This document shows, one piece after another, positions 49,521 through 62,669 of a stretch of 64,000 nucleotides of DNA. The stretch is from Capitulum mitella. Taxonomy: Eukaryota; Arthropoda; Thecostraca; Pollicipedomorpha; Pollicipedidae. Positions within the stretch are counted from its first letter, which is position 1. Every line of letters starts with the position of its first letter. The position numbers were made by a program, and so were the translations under genes. The DNA lies in contig CP099839.1 of NCBI GenBank assembly GCA_030062745.1, positions 8,802,118 to 8,866,117 on the forward strand, in the 5' to 3' direction. Under the pieces are notes generated by a model. It made no database searches. It was not told where the DNA came from and saw only the letters and a program-made list of their open reading frames with translations.

Positions 49521-52500
49521 GTTAAGTGCTCTACTCAGTTCCGCCCGACTTCAGAGGGGCACAGCCTGATTCAGCGGTGCTCAGGGACGTCACGAACTTA
49601 AGGGCGTCTTTAAGATTGAAAGGACCAGAGCCACCGCGGAGCAATTTCTTTCCGCGCACACCACACCGCTCATGCTGGAATTCTCCAAAGCTGGAAGGAT
49701 CGCCACCCAGCCTGCTTATCATGGCTCGCTAAGCCCCTGAGGTTGATCTGTTCATCTCTGAACCGTGCCGGCACGGCGTGGCTCCCCGTTCAGCCCGGTC
49801 TGACATCGGAAAACTGGGGGCCGACCACCTCTCGGCCGACACGGCTCGGAACAACCCTCCAACAAAGGCCTTATACCAGAGAGGTTACTCCCTCCGCTGT
49901 GTCGGCCTCGCGCGGCTCCCAGCTCAGCCGGGCCCGACGTCAGACGGCTGCGGCCCGATCATCCCGTGCAGCCACCAATCAGCGCCTGGCGAGGCCGGCA
50001 GACCGCCCCGAGCCCGCCATACTGATCCACAAAAACGGCCGGGCGCGCCGGCACAGCGCCACAGCCCATACATCCCGGTCACGACCGGAAAAATCCGAGC
50101 ACCGAGCACGACGCGCCGGCGCCGGGCCGCCCCAATTTTTCACCATCAGTTCGGCCATTTGTTATTTTGATTCGTGGTGCACGCTTCTCATTATGCGGGG
50201 CCATCAGGGCGCCGCGGGGGCGGCCGGGCGCGCTGTCATTCGGGCCTGGCGCCCGTCATTTACGCCGCGGCGGCCGCGCGCGTGTTCCCAAGGTGGTCCC
50301 GACGCCGCGGCGTAAATCGCTCTATTATGGTAATTAATCCATTACCGGCCTACCGCACGCCGAAATAACCGGCCAGATATCGCCCGGCCCGGCCGGAATA
50401 ATTGTCTCACCGTTTTATGTTCGTACTGTGAATAGTGATCAGGCGGAATGCTAATTCAGTGTAACTGCCCACTGAGAGTGTAACGAGCAAACTAAGTGAC
50501 GGGCCGGGCGGGCCGCGTGGGCTGTCGGGCCGCCGCAGCGCGTGAGTGCCGGACAGGTGGCGGCGGCCCAGGTCCGGAGCACGCCTGCGGTCTGGATCGG
50601 CGCGGCGGAGCGGCCTGGTCTGGCCCGGTCTGGGCGAGACAGGAGCACCATCCCGAACACGTCTCCTCTGCAGGCCGTCCGGTGTCCAGACTCTAGACCT
50701 GGAGAGCGCACCGGTCCGGATGGCGCCACCGGCTTCGTCCCCGGTCAGCGGGTGCTCGGCTGATGGGGACAGGCCTCCAGCACGGAGCCGGAGCCGGCGC
50801 CGCCCGGTGTGGGCCGGCCAGCCGACGGAACCGGCCTCCACACGGCGCGAGGGCCGGCGGCGACGGAAGGGCTGGCCGGCCGGCGTCCGACGCCGCCCGC
50901 GGCACACTAACCCAAAGATATAATTGAAGCTAATACAGTTAACCACCGAACGATACTCACATAATGGATTCCTCATGCGTGTGTAATTACTTAATTTTGT
51001 CGGCGCACATGAAAAGGGGACGTTCCGCAGCCGAAGGGTTGCGGTTTTTCTGCGGCCGGCGAGGTTACCACCATTGTGCGGCATTTCCATAATTTTCTTT
51101 CTTCCACCGCTCTAATTTGTCCTTGGGACGCGTAATGACAAAGCGGCAAAACAAAAGGGCGAAAGTTATCGCCGCGGCGGATCTGGGCGCGAACCGGGCG
51201 CCTCCTCGGCCGCAGCCGGCGGCCGGCCGTCGGAGGACCACGTGCTCGGCCGGACAGCGGCGGCGCGCGGCGCGCACATGGCGCTGGCGGCGCACAAAAG
51301 CGCCTCTGTAAATCAGCCGGCGGAGCGTCTGCTCCGGCGCCGGCCGCTCATTGCGCGCGACAATCGGCCGGAGACGCATAAATCGGCCGCCGGCGCCGCG
51401 CTGTTGTGACGTCCGACACGCGCTGGCCGGCGGCCGGCGCCGGCGGCCGGCGCCAGTCACGGCCGCCGGGGATCGACGCCGGGGAGCCGCCGGGGATCGA
51501 CGCTGCCGGGTGAGACGCCGACGTGTCCGGGACGAAGGAGGGACGGCCGGAGGACGACGGAAGACGTCGGCTCAGGGAAAGTCGAGTTCTCAGACGAAAA
51601 GCCCCAGTGAAACAGCTCGGCGCCTGAATATTAGAATAGTACTGCTGCCTCAGTAAAACACTCCGGCAGCAATGAGATGTTTAGGCACCCTTAAGATGAT
51701 CTGTGATTGGGCAGTGGACCTGAAGACTTCGCGCTGGACTGATCCAGGCCCCGCAGAACTCATCTCTTCACAAAAGAGACGCCAGCAGCAGCTCCGGTTT
51801 CTTCCCGCCTGCTGCCTCACGAGCCATGACCGCCACAAAGGAGCCGGTCTCAAACTTCCCCGTGCGCCCCGTGACGGCAGCCATCGTCGGGTCTGCTGCT
51901 CGAGAGAGTCGGCTGACCCGGTCTCGGCCGGCGGAGCCGTGGTCGTTCCCGTCGCGGCCGGGCGCCGCCATTCCGCCTGCTGATGTATGCAGCGGCATTC
52001 AAACGAGCACAATTCTCCGGAGCCGCCTTTGGCCAAATGCAGTCGATTTACACTTCAGTTGTTAATGTAACAAAAGTCCCCGACTCCGGAATGAGGTTCT
52101 CAAAGCGTATGAGAATCTTCCAGGTTGTTTTGAATGTCGGCCATTTGAATATTTGGACTATTTGTTATTTAAATGGTGCTGAGAGGCTCCATTTTGGGCC
52201 ATTTAACCGTCGATTGACACATCTCTCCCAATCAGGATATTGGAAAGCGAATTTACGGCCGTTGCAACATCGGATAAGAATTCAATTTTCACCGAGCCGG
52301 TCTGCTCGCCGGGCGGGCGTGCACCTCTCCCTCGACCTCGCCGGGAACTCGAAAACAAGGCGTACCCCGGCACCGCGCTCCCGCGCCCCGTGTCGAACAC
52401 GCAAACTGGCAAATCCACAAGACACCCAGTCATTAATAACTCTGTTATTGCTAACCAAACCGGCGATAGTCATCCATCTGGGCTGATAGAATTTGTCGAC

Positions 52501-52800
52501 AAGTCGGCGCGCCAGCCCGGCCGCCCCACGGGGGGCCGACCCACGCCCGGCGCGCCGCCCGCCTAAAAGGGGTTCATTACCACCAATTATTCGAGGTTAT
52601 CAGGCGGTCCGCATCAGCGCACGGGGGCGTCCCGCCGCGGCCAGGATTGATTCGGATGCCAGCCAGTGCAGACGGCCGCCCGGGAGGCCGCCGTGATGGA
52701 CAGAAGGCGGGATTCGGCATCGCCGAGCGATTTATCCGTTTTAATTTGGCCCGCGCCGGCTAATGGGGGCGCCCCGCGCTTTTGCCACCCGCGCACGGGC
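49521..52800. other. GC islands, non-coding
   Basis: Islands at about 49.75-50.9, 51.15-51.57 and 52.3-52.8 kb are separated by AT-rich DNA. A TAATTAATCC site lies near 50331 and CCAATTA at 52583-52589. No protein family is recognised in frames of up to 227 codons. Confidence 0.45.
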
Positions 52801-53125
52801 CGGCCGCTACCGGGCACCGGCAGGTCACCGGTCACTGTGGACTGGCCGATAACCGGTTACCCGCCGGTCACTGGCCACTGCAGACCGACCGATACCGGTC
52901 ACTGGCAGGTAATCGGCCAATACGGACTGACTGCTGTCGGACACTGTCAGGTCACCGGTCGCTGTGGACTGGCCGCTATCGGTCACTCACCGGCCACTGT
53001 TCACTGAGGACTGACCAGTACCGAGTACCCACAGAAGACCGGTCACTGTGGACTGACCGCTACCGGTCATCCACAGGCGACCGGTTTCTGCAGGCCACTT
53101 GTCACTGTAGATTGGCGACTACCGG
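52801..53125. repeat. About 42-bp minisatellite with CCGGTCACTG core
   Basis: ACCGGTCACTGTGGACTG and close variants recur at 52826, 52953 and 53037, spaced at about three and two times 42 bp. Intermediate copies are weaker. Confidence 0.75.
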
Positions 53126-53714
53126 ACTGTGGCGATCGGCCGCTAAGTACCGATCACTAACGGACACCAGCAGGCTGCTGGTCACTGTTGACGGACGACT
53201 ACCGGGACTGCAAAAAGTTGCCGGTCGCCTTGAACTACCCACAGTCACAGTTGGTCGCCTTGATAGCGATGGGTGAAAGGCTTTGCGGAACGACCGCTGG
53301 TTGCTTTAAAACGATTTCAGAAAGGCGCTTAAAATAAACGTTGAACTGTTTTGTTCCACGTCACCATAAAGTGAATCTTAAATTTCCTCAGGATGGGAGC
53401 GAAGTGCACTCGTTGCTCCACCCCTCGCGCTTCTGTCGTCGCTGCCAGTAGCTACAGGCTACCAGATGGTCGCCTGTAAAACTTTGGACAAACCGCTGAC
53501 CAGATCAGACCAAGGCTTACTGTCCACCAGGCCATAGCCGACTGTCCATTTGTCTACAGCCGATAGTGCGGCGAGGTTGGACAGATTGTATGGCTAGAGC
53601 AACATGTTTGACTGCCTCCTAATTTGGAGGACCTATCGTATAACTGCTTCAGGAGATTGTGTGGGCGATTCAGTAAATCGAGTTCGCTTGAGAAAACCGG
53701 CTACTGGTCCGTTC

Positions 53715-53945
53715 GAGGCGACCGGCTGTCCGACTGCTGCGGAGAACCGACTACCTGACCGTTCCAGAAGACCGAATGACCGCTTCAGGAGACCAGCCAT
53801 CTGAATGCTCCAGAACACATCCCAACCGACCGTCTCAGAGGACCAGCTATCTGACCGCTGCAGAGGATCGAATGCCTTGCCTCTTCAGAGGACCGACTAT
53901 CTGGCGGTTTCAGAGAACCAGCCATCTGACGGCTTCCGGGGACCG
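53715..53945. repeat. 25-bp minisatellite, about 9 units
   Basis: Units resemble CAGAGGACCGACTATCTG plus seven variable bases. Most are exactly 25 bp long, one is shorter. Confidence 0.85.
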
Positions 53946-54412
53946 AGACGTCACGGTGACGCCACGTTTCCGGGGGCGTCCCCGGCCGGCCGGCCCGGCT
54001 GATTTGTGAGCGCGCTCCTGCTTCGTCGCGACCCCGCTAACCGTTCCATTTGTTGGCGCTGGCCCCCATTGGGTGACCGCGATAAATCAGGAGGCGCGGG
54101 CGGCGCCGCCGGCCGGCGCGTCTGCCCGACGTCGGCGCGTCAGCTATGTCCACACACATGTGCGACGCAGCCTGTCCATCAGGCCGGCCTAATGGGGCCG
54201 GGTTCCGGCGGCGCCGGCCGGCCGGCGGAGGCCGGCTGTCGGCGCCGGCCGCAGGAAATGCCGGCTCGTTCACGCGCCGTCGCCTGCCGCTCACCCCTGG
54301 CGAGACGCCGACACGGCCGACGCCGGCCCGGCCGGCCCAGGCGACGGCGCCGCCGCGGACGGCGATAGCCTCCGGAGCGGAGAGCTCTCACGGCCGCCGG
54401 ACGGCACAGCGC

Positions 54413-54637
54413 CACCGCGGTCACACGGCCACCGGACATCACACGGCCGCCGTATACCACACGGCCACCAGGCATCACACGGCCACCGGACACCACACGG
54501 CCGCCGGATACCACACGGCCACGAGGCATCACACGGTCACCAGACATCTCATGATCGTCAGACATCACACAGTCACCGGACACCATACGACCACCGGATG
54601 TCACACGGGCAAAGGATGTCACGCGGCAACCAAGTTC
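54413..54637. repeat. 18-bp minisatellite, about 12 units
   Basis: ACCGGACATCACACGGCC and variants repeat every 18 bp (starts at 54431, 54449, 54467 and so on). Because 18 is a multiple of three, frames on both strands read six-residue repeats. Confidence 0.92.
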
Positions 54638-55065
54638 GTATCCAGACAATGAGCTAATTAAGTAGTTAATTACTGCTGATATCACTCCCACTGTGAGAAT
54701 TTTATGAAAGTCCATCATTTATTTTCTAAATGAAAAGTCGAAGCAATCTTTCACGGTGTTTTCTGGTACTAGTATGTCACGAAGGCCGTAATGGCATGTC
54801 CTGCTGTCGGATGCATCATATTTCGTATTTCATGTATATTACAGATAATGCAAAACTAGCTTGGCACAAAATGTAAAGCTCCATTCGGTCGTTTGGAGGA
54901 AAAATGCTGGTTCATTGAGTCCATCTGTGTTGTGTCATTTGCATCGTTTTCTGAAGAACGTTGAACATTTTTAAGAATACAGCTCGTGATGCAGCAGATT
55001 AATCGATGGAAGTATGCTCAATAAAGCCTCTACGGTAAACCGACGCAAGAAGCCATCATGTTCCG
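54638..55065. other. AT-rich non-coding DNA
   Basis: No feature seen between the two minisatellites. Confidence 0.6.
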
Positions 55066-55460
55066 CATTGCTCCTGCTCCGCGAGAGCTCACTGGAGACT
55101 ACGGTGCTTGTCCTCGTTAGAAGCTCCACTGGAGATCATGCAGCCGTACCAGCGTTCGATTTTTTTTTGCCTTCCTCACGATTGGAGTTTATCAGGGGAT
55201 TATGAAAGCCGACCGCTGTCTCCACGCCGGTTCTCCTTAGCACGAGTCCAAGTGAGGACTGTGAAGGTCGGCTGCGGTCTCTTACGCCGCTCCTCAATAG
55301 GAGCCAGCTGGAGATCGCGAAGGTCGGTTGTGGTCTCCTACGCTGCTCCTCGGCAAGACCGCAGCTGGAGATTACAAAGACTGGTCGCGGTTTCCCTCGC
55401 CCCTGCTCCACAGGAGGAGCCCAGCTGGAGACTACGGAAGGCCGGTCTCGCAGTCTCGAG
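55066..55460. repeat. Minisatellite of about 57-60 bp, about 6 units
   Basis: CAGCTGGAGATTACAAAG-like segments recur at about 55254, 55310, 55367 and 55427, joined by GGTCTCCTACGCTGCTCCTC-like segments. The first units (55094 and 55131) are more irregular. Confidence 0.75.
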
Positions 55461-58400
55461 CGCTCGCTCTGCTCGGCGGGAGCGCGGCTCTCTGTCGATC
55501 CCAATCGCTGCCCACCGACGGCGGAGTTTCTCCTGCTCTGGAGGCTCCCCTGCGAGGCACCTCTCGGCGGGCGCGCTGCAGGCTCGGCGCACCAGATAAA
55601 CATTTCACCGGCATCAAACCCGACTTTATTTGTCCGCAAGATGGCGGCCCGATAGCCGGCCCGGACGCGGCATTAATCGTGAACTATCTCCAACTTAGCG
55701 CCGCTGGAATGAAGACAAATGTGGTGCTTATGATACAATTTATTTGAGTTGCCAGATGACTTCAGCGGGAGGCGATTTCAATGCGGCTGGATGTGTGGTC
55801 CCTGCATGAATTTATCGGGCGAATCTCGGCGTGACTGAGCCGGGGGTCGGCGGGCCGGTCGGACCGGCCGATCGGCCTGCAGCGCGGCGGCCGGTAATTT
55901 GCTGCGGCGCCGGCCACGTGTGAACGGTCCGGGCTGGCCGGCCCCCGCTCACGGCGACTTCCGACCACGGACCGGCCGGCCGGCCGGCGCACGGCATCTA
56001 ATGGCATCCCTGCTGCAGGCCCGGCTGCGCGTCCGCAGTGGCGTTACACGGAAAGACGACAGAGTTTACTGGACACGGGTCGGCGAGAGTTTGTTGGGCT
56101 GTCAGGAGTGGCGTAACTGATGTCAGCAGGGAAGTTGGCTGGAAATCCTCGTAGGGTGATGTCACACGCGTAGACAGGGGAGTTTAGTGGACACGCATTG
56201 TATGTATTGCCGAGTCAGACGTCCTTGCAGAAAGGCGTCACAACCGTCTAGAGAAGCTACCTTACCAGATATTGAACCCCCTATGTGACAAAGTGTGACA
56301 TCAAAAGACAAGAAGGACGAACTGCATGAAATCAAACGGGATGATGACATCACCTGTGACGAACAGGAGTCAGTCAAAAGCTGGGCCCATTGCGGCCACT
56401 ATGTACTAAAATCAATGTAAATGAAAAAAGTGGTTATCAAAAAAAAGACTAAAAAAACCTTCTGTGTCCGAGGCAAGACGGGGTCATTCAGTATTCTGTT
56501 CATGACAGTTTGCGGCAACTCAATTACGGGTTACATTGCGGAGAACACCGCTTTGCGGAGAGGTTCACCAAAATATGTTAATATAACCTATTTGAGGTAT
56601 AGCCAAGGACATCTGGAACGAAGTGGGTGGTCATTGCAAGGGAGTTAATTCAGGGGAACTAATTTACCAAAATGCTCGGTAAAATCTTCAGTACGGAAGG
56701 AGGGAGTGGAATGAAATAATGAAACAGCATCAGTCCTCTAATTTGACTGTTTCATTATGGCACATCTTACATGGGCGATGCACCGTTGTGTTGCCAGGCT
56801 CTTAATGCCGTGCACGGGAACGCGTAAATTAGCATTCCAATAGACTGTCTCATTATGCACCATCTAAAACTATCACCGAGCAGAGAGCATTCGTCACATT
56901 CTCAGACGACGCTTACAAATTTTAGCCGGCTCCAGGCATCTGCCTCACTCGGCCCGGCTCCGTTTCCCACGCTGCAGCGGGCCAGGTCCGCTCGCATCGG
57001 CGGCGCCGTACGACCCGATCCCTTGATAGCGCTGATCGCATGACTGAACTTTGCCACGGTCAGGCTCACGTGGCGTTGATTGGGCCCGTTCGGCCCGGCC
57101 AGGTAGCACCATGCTGTTTTACGCCCGCGCGCCGGAGCGATGTGGCCGGCCACGAGCCGTCGTAAAATTTGCACTCGGCCAGCTGGGCCGCTGCAGAACG
57201 TCTCAATCCGCGCATCCTGGGGCAAAGTCGTGGTAACTCCTCTCGAGTGGGTTTTACTGAAGCGTGATTAGCTTCAATCGCTGATGTGTTATCCGCGGCG
57301 CCGCGCCGCATTGCTTCTTATTGCGCCCAGCGCTCTGCCTGTTCCGGACTTACGAAGGAGATCACATGGCCTGGCATGATTCGGACTTTGCATGAATGTT
57401 TCTTGATGTGAACAGAGAACACTTTCCTGCTCAGACGAGACGTATGTTGATGGCGTACTTTAAATGTGCATCGTGGTGTGGGGCGCACTGTCGTGTTAGT
57501 CACCTGATGCTTTAAACTAACAAACAACACCCTCTAGTTTCCAACGAGGACAAATGCCGGACGGAGGGAATCTGTGCAGATGATTCAGACTCATAATACT
57601 CATCAGGCGAATTCGGCCAAAGAAATGTAGACACGGTGAAAAGGTTGGAAGCGGTACTATAGGTTATCATCGCAGGATCATTTTCAATGCTGGCAGGACC
57701 ACTGCTACCTCATTTTCTGCAAGTTATTTTCATGCGACTTCACAGGGCTAATGCCAAAATTATTCAAGGTTAGTAGGACCACTTTCAGGTTCGAATCGTC
57801 ACAGCCCCATCTACCTTATGGGCTGTTACATTCACATAGCAAAGAACGTAGACAAAGAAGACGAAGAAACAAGGGACGATTGTTCAGTAAAGACGATTTC
57901 ATCCAAAAATACCAACATTCGGAAATCAGAACATATCTGAATAACGGCAGGCACCCAAAAAAGCCATAAAATAAATGGCTAATATTCCAGCTGCCTGTAT
58001 TCACGGACGTGAATAGCATGAACATGTATATTAGCGATGACTGTGTCTTTGTACTGGGAAGACGAAAATGTTATTTCCCATGCTGTTTTGTTTGTCTGCT
58101 TTTTTGTATGATGGCAGGACCCCACTATGATTCCGCGCGTGCTTTTACAACTGATTTTGCATATCGCGTAAGACCGTGATCTTGGATGAAGGATAACAAG
58201 GACCAATGACGGATCCAAACCATATGCTAAGGAAGGAGGGACCGCCATCTGTGTGACCTAACCGCCCCCCAAATGCTGATTTCTTCCGGATTTTGGACAC
58301 TTGGTGTTGCTGTTTTCTACACCTATCATGTATTTTTGCTTAAATGGTTCTAAAACAAACAAAAATGCATTTTTCGTTCAAAAAGAGGAGAATTAAAAGG

Positions 58401-58760
58401 CATGTTGGCCGCTTTTCCAACAAATGGGGGCCATGGCCTTGATGCCCCCCCTCCCCATGGATTGGCTAGTGACAGAGCTGTCAGAGGACGGCAGGCGGCT
58501 ATGTTTCATAACAGACGCATTACGGCTGGCCGCCTGAGCTGTTCTTTCATTGAATATTATTAGGAACATGGCAGCCCTCACGCCCCCTTTGAGCCCGTGA
58601 AAATCACTTTGGCCGGAGACATTGCTTCCATTTCAAACTAACAAGCTGTGTATGGTATAGGTTCATCTCGACCACACGCCACTAATTAAATGCAATTTCC
58701 GCAACAGTTTTTCCAGCCCACCGTTCCAATGTTTTCCCCACTTTGATTCCATAGCTACTC
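55461..58760. other. Mixed non-coding DNA
   Basis: A short GC island at 55.85-56.0 kb has a CCGG run at 55972-55987. The rest is AT-rich or ordinary. A worn G/C-run repeat lies near 58424-58456. No gene is recognised. Confidence 0.5.
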
Positions 58761-61700
58761 TGAAGTTTTTGCCGTTCCGATGCTCGGCTCGGCAGGCGGC
58801 TCCCCGATTTCCGAGGCGCCGAATTTCCCGCCGGAACGCCGCTCCCCCGGCGCCGGCCGAAATCCGCGACGGCGCGACGTCGCCGACGCATCCGACGCGA
58901 CGCAAAGCCGTGGATTACGGCGCCGACGGCACCTGCCGGCGCCTTCGGGCGCCATTAGCGGCCCCGGTCGACTGCTATATATTACGTTTCACTTCCTGAT
59001 CCGGCCGGATCACGCGGCTCAGCGTCGGACCCCGTTCCCGGCCGCCGCCGCCGGCCGCGGGCTTTTTGCAGCCGCTGCGCCGAGAGCGCCGTAATGCGGT
59101 TTCCTCGTCCACGCCGCGCTCGGCCGCCATCCGCGCTGGCCGCGCTCCAGCCCGATCGGTTCTAATTACCGCCGATCGGCGTCGCCGCGGCTGCGAGCTG
59201 GCGGCGAGCGCGACTCGTCGTCCGCCGGCGGCGGCGGCGGCGGTACGATTTTCGGCGCCGCTCGCCGAGTTGTTTATTCGGAAACCGATGGCGCACACGT
59301 CACGGCCGCCGCTGAGCAAACGGCCGCCGTCGCTTCCGATATGGCCCGGCGAAATTGAATAACCATATTGTTCCGATCGGCGGCCGATAAAATTCTCAAG
59401 CGGGTGTCAAACTTGCCAATAAATTCAGCAGGCAATATCCGCATGTAAATGGAGTCATTCAGAGGCGCTGACGCTCCAGGATTGCCAATAAAGATATTCA
59501 AATTTAACTTATCGCCTGGGGAAATTTTCAAACTTGGGCCGCCTCCGTCTGTGATGGCCTCTCTGGCGGCCGTCGATGTACGCGACTGAGCCTTGTACGG
59601 CGGGGGGCGGCCTGCCGGCTCGTTCCGGTAGCATATACCGGCGCCAGTCTGATCCGGCCTTTGAGTCGGCCCGGCAGGATCGGCGGATTCGCTCCATTTC
59701 ATGCGTCGAAATACGAGCTGCCGCCGGCGGCTCGGCGTGCCCGCGGCAAATTGTGCGAAGTTAAACGGCACTCCCAGTCAGTCACGTGAATTGGAGTCGG
59801 ACGGCACCGCGTGGCTGCCACCAAATCAGACGGCGGTTCACCAAATATTACGTCACAAATAGCCTCATCTCGGGCTGTAGGGAACTGGTCTTCATGCAAG
59901 AACAGTCGAGCAGAAATCAACTTAAAACGTATAAGTGATGCTCACGAACCATTTGACGTTAAACCATGAATATTTTTCGATCATAATGTAGCTTGATATT
60001 TTGAAGCTTTGCATTATTATCTCCAATGAGACTGCACACCTACTGCGTGCTTTTTCTCCACAAAACGATTCCGGGAGAGATGTTTTTGGACACCGATACT
60101 TTTTGTGACGTTTGTGAACCATTCAGGAATGACAGCAGAAAACATCAGCATACCTCGAACAATGTTGTAGACCCGCAATAAGCTTTAATTAGCAACTACT
60201 CCCGAAGTAACGTCAGAAACATGTCTATGAATAACCATTCTGACTACAAAATGGATAAAAAACGTGACGAGCAATATTTAAAACTAAGATTTTAAATCGG
60301 AAGAGGAATGCAGCAGGTCTCACTCGTTATACGTTACATGAGGCGCATTACTCTCTCCTACGGGTTCCTATTTCCAGTGGGAAAGACCACAGAAAGCGAA
60401 GGCGCAGATCATGAAAAAATACGAAATGAACCTATTTTTGACTGCTTTGGTGCTTCGGTTCTTTATGAAATCCGTGAGATGAACTCAGCGGCGAGAGCCC
60501 TTTCTAGTTACTCTGCTATAAGAATGTTTGTCGAATTTTTCATTTTCTGTCAGAAAGAGCATCTAGAGAAAGCTCCCAAAACTGGTGACCTTTCACGAAC
60601 GGCGTCACCTGGTACCGAGGGAACCAGGTTCGGGTTTTTACTGGCGCCACAGACCATACTCAGCGCTGACCAGGCCGGCCGAGACGCGGCACCTCAGCAG
60701 ACTCAGACCTGCCCGGGTTGCAGCGCCCGGGCAGATCTCTGCCCGCCCCTGCAACCTCGGGAAACCCTGCTCGCCCGAGAGCGGGCGCGTGAAGCATCAG
60801 CCGACCGGCGTTCGCTCCGCAATCGCCTCCGCGCACCGCGGAAGCCGCAGCAGTCTTTGCAGAGCCGATAGGGATCTCGCTGACAGGCGTCAGCACACGC
60901 GGGCGCCCGTTGAAGCCGGCCACCGCCTTCCATCAAACCGTAATGACTCCTGATTTCTCGGCCGAATGCGGGCGCCGTATCGGCTCCTAATGAGCGCGGG
61001 GCATGCGATCCGCTCGTTAGCCGCTCGGCGGCTGCGATTTATCCGACTCCGGCCGGCTGCCGCAGCTCGCTACAATGGCCCGGCTAAGACTGAGGCATTG
61101 CACATTCAATTAGCGCCAATTCATTCGCAATTTGTGTTGGCCGGTCGGAGATTTATGCAGCGGTGCAGCGTGCAGCGGGTTTGCACGTCACGGCTCCGGC
61201 GGCCGCCGCCGCGCCGGCTCTGGGAACAGATCGCCTCCTGCTGGGGCCGGCCCTGTACGGGAGATTCACTGCCGCCTGGGCCGGCCGGACCATGGGACGA
61301 CATGTGCTGAAAACCCCTGGACAGAAGGGATGAAAGCGAGTGAACGGTCAACCTGTTCTCCAGGCAATGAAGAGTGGTCTTCGGGGCTTGCGCCGCAACA
61401 AACCGACCTCGGGTTGCGCAACGTCATGATCGTTGCCTGGTACAACAGCAGACTGGCAACAGTTTCCTGTCCAGATTGCCTTCTGACAGTTTACCTGCCG
61501 TGCATCATCGAGCACCTTCTGCAATCACTATCAGCGCACTGGGTGAACTCTTTCTTGGGCAAGCAAATAGTTTTCGCATTCTGTCAGTAACATTGCCATG
61601 TTTTGCCAGGCGAGTGATGGTTGTCTTCCAGGAGGGTTGTCTTCGGCGGTTATCTAGTCAGATTATATATCTGTCGGCACTGTTAAATACGTCCTGGTCT

Positions 61701-62473
61701 GGTCATCCCATTGCCGCTCTGAAGGGCGGTAGTAGATCCATTCTGTGGTTAGATACGGAGGTACCATCTTCACAACGACACGTGACAACATGGCCAGGTC
61801 GGTGATTCAGACCAGCGGTGGTCTGCTATTCGCTGGTTGGCCGAGGCTTCCGCACATCTGCGCACCGGACCACGGGAGAGGATCATCGGCCGTGTTCTCA
61901 AGCGTTTCCCGTGGCACCGTCCGCATCAGCGAAAAAAATAATCCCGTGACCGTCCATATCTGTGGAATGAACATCCTGTGACCGTCTACGTCTGCAGGTA
62001 ATATTTACGTGACCATAGTAAAATAACGAAAGAAATACTAGGACAGCTCTCAAGGACCGAATCTCAGGCCGGAAAAGAGTGCCGTCTCCGCCGCAGTCCG
62101 CGCTGCCGCCCGAGTTCTGGCGTTCCCCGAACATCTCGCACCGTCCGCCACGGCGCCTGGCACGAGCGGTGCGCGGACGAGCACCGCCGGTATTGTTCTA
62201 AACCGCTGTCCGGCTCTCCAACAGCGGTCACTCTCACCACCACGCTATCATTACACTCGTGCACTCAGTGTTAAATTCCCATAAAGATAAGTATTGGAGA
62301 GTCGGCGCAAACGGCTAATGACGGCCGCTCTATCATTACGTCGGCGTGTTTACGGCCGGCCGATGCAGTCCGGTGTGAGAGAATGAGTGATAACGGCCTG
62401 CTGGGCCGGAGACCTGGCGGCCGGCGCGCGGTGCGTGATGCTCACCGCCGGCCCAGCCCGGCCGTCAGGCTGG
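58761..62473. other. GC islands and AT-rich DNA, non-coding
   Basis: Islands at about 58.77-59.36 and 60.65-61.3 kb and from 62.04 kb are interleaved with AT-rich DNA (59.9-60.6 kb). A plus-strand frame of 187 codons at 60308-60871 has no recognised motif. Confidence 0.45.
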
Positions 62474-62669
62474 ACGCTGGAGTCCCTGCAGGCACTTAAG
62501 AGAGAGCGGGTCGCTGCTGGTAATCCTGCGGGAACGGATCCCTGCAGGTACTCTAGAGGGAACGAATCCCTGCTGTTACTCCATAGGGAACGGGTTCCTG
62601 CAGCTACTCCAGAGGGAACGGGCTCCTGCAGGGGCTCCAGAGGGAACGAATCCCTGCAGGTACTCCAAG
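62474..62669. repeat. 28-bp minisatellite C, exactly 7 units
   Basis: Unit starts fall at 62474, 62502, 62530, 62558, 62586, 62614 and 62642. The shared core is GGGAACG followed by ATCCCTGCAGGTACTC or a close variant. The sequence is unrelated to the two intronic 28-bp arrays. Confidence 0.92.

Noticed and set aside
52782-53276. 164-codon plus-strand frame
   Set aside because: It is a translation of the 42-bp minisatellite with no known domain.
54146-54718. Repeat proteins on both strands
   Set aside because: They are translations of the 18-bp minisatellite, whose length is a multiple of three.
57787-57800. B-box-like GGTTCGAATCG
   Set aside because: No A box or tRNA/SINE structure lies upstream at the expected distance.
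60308-60871. 187-codon plus-strand frame
   Set aside because: Its composition changes abruptly from AT-rich to GC-rich midway and it has no recognised motif.
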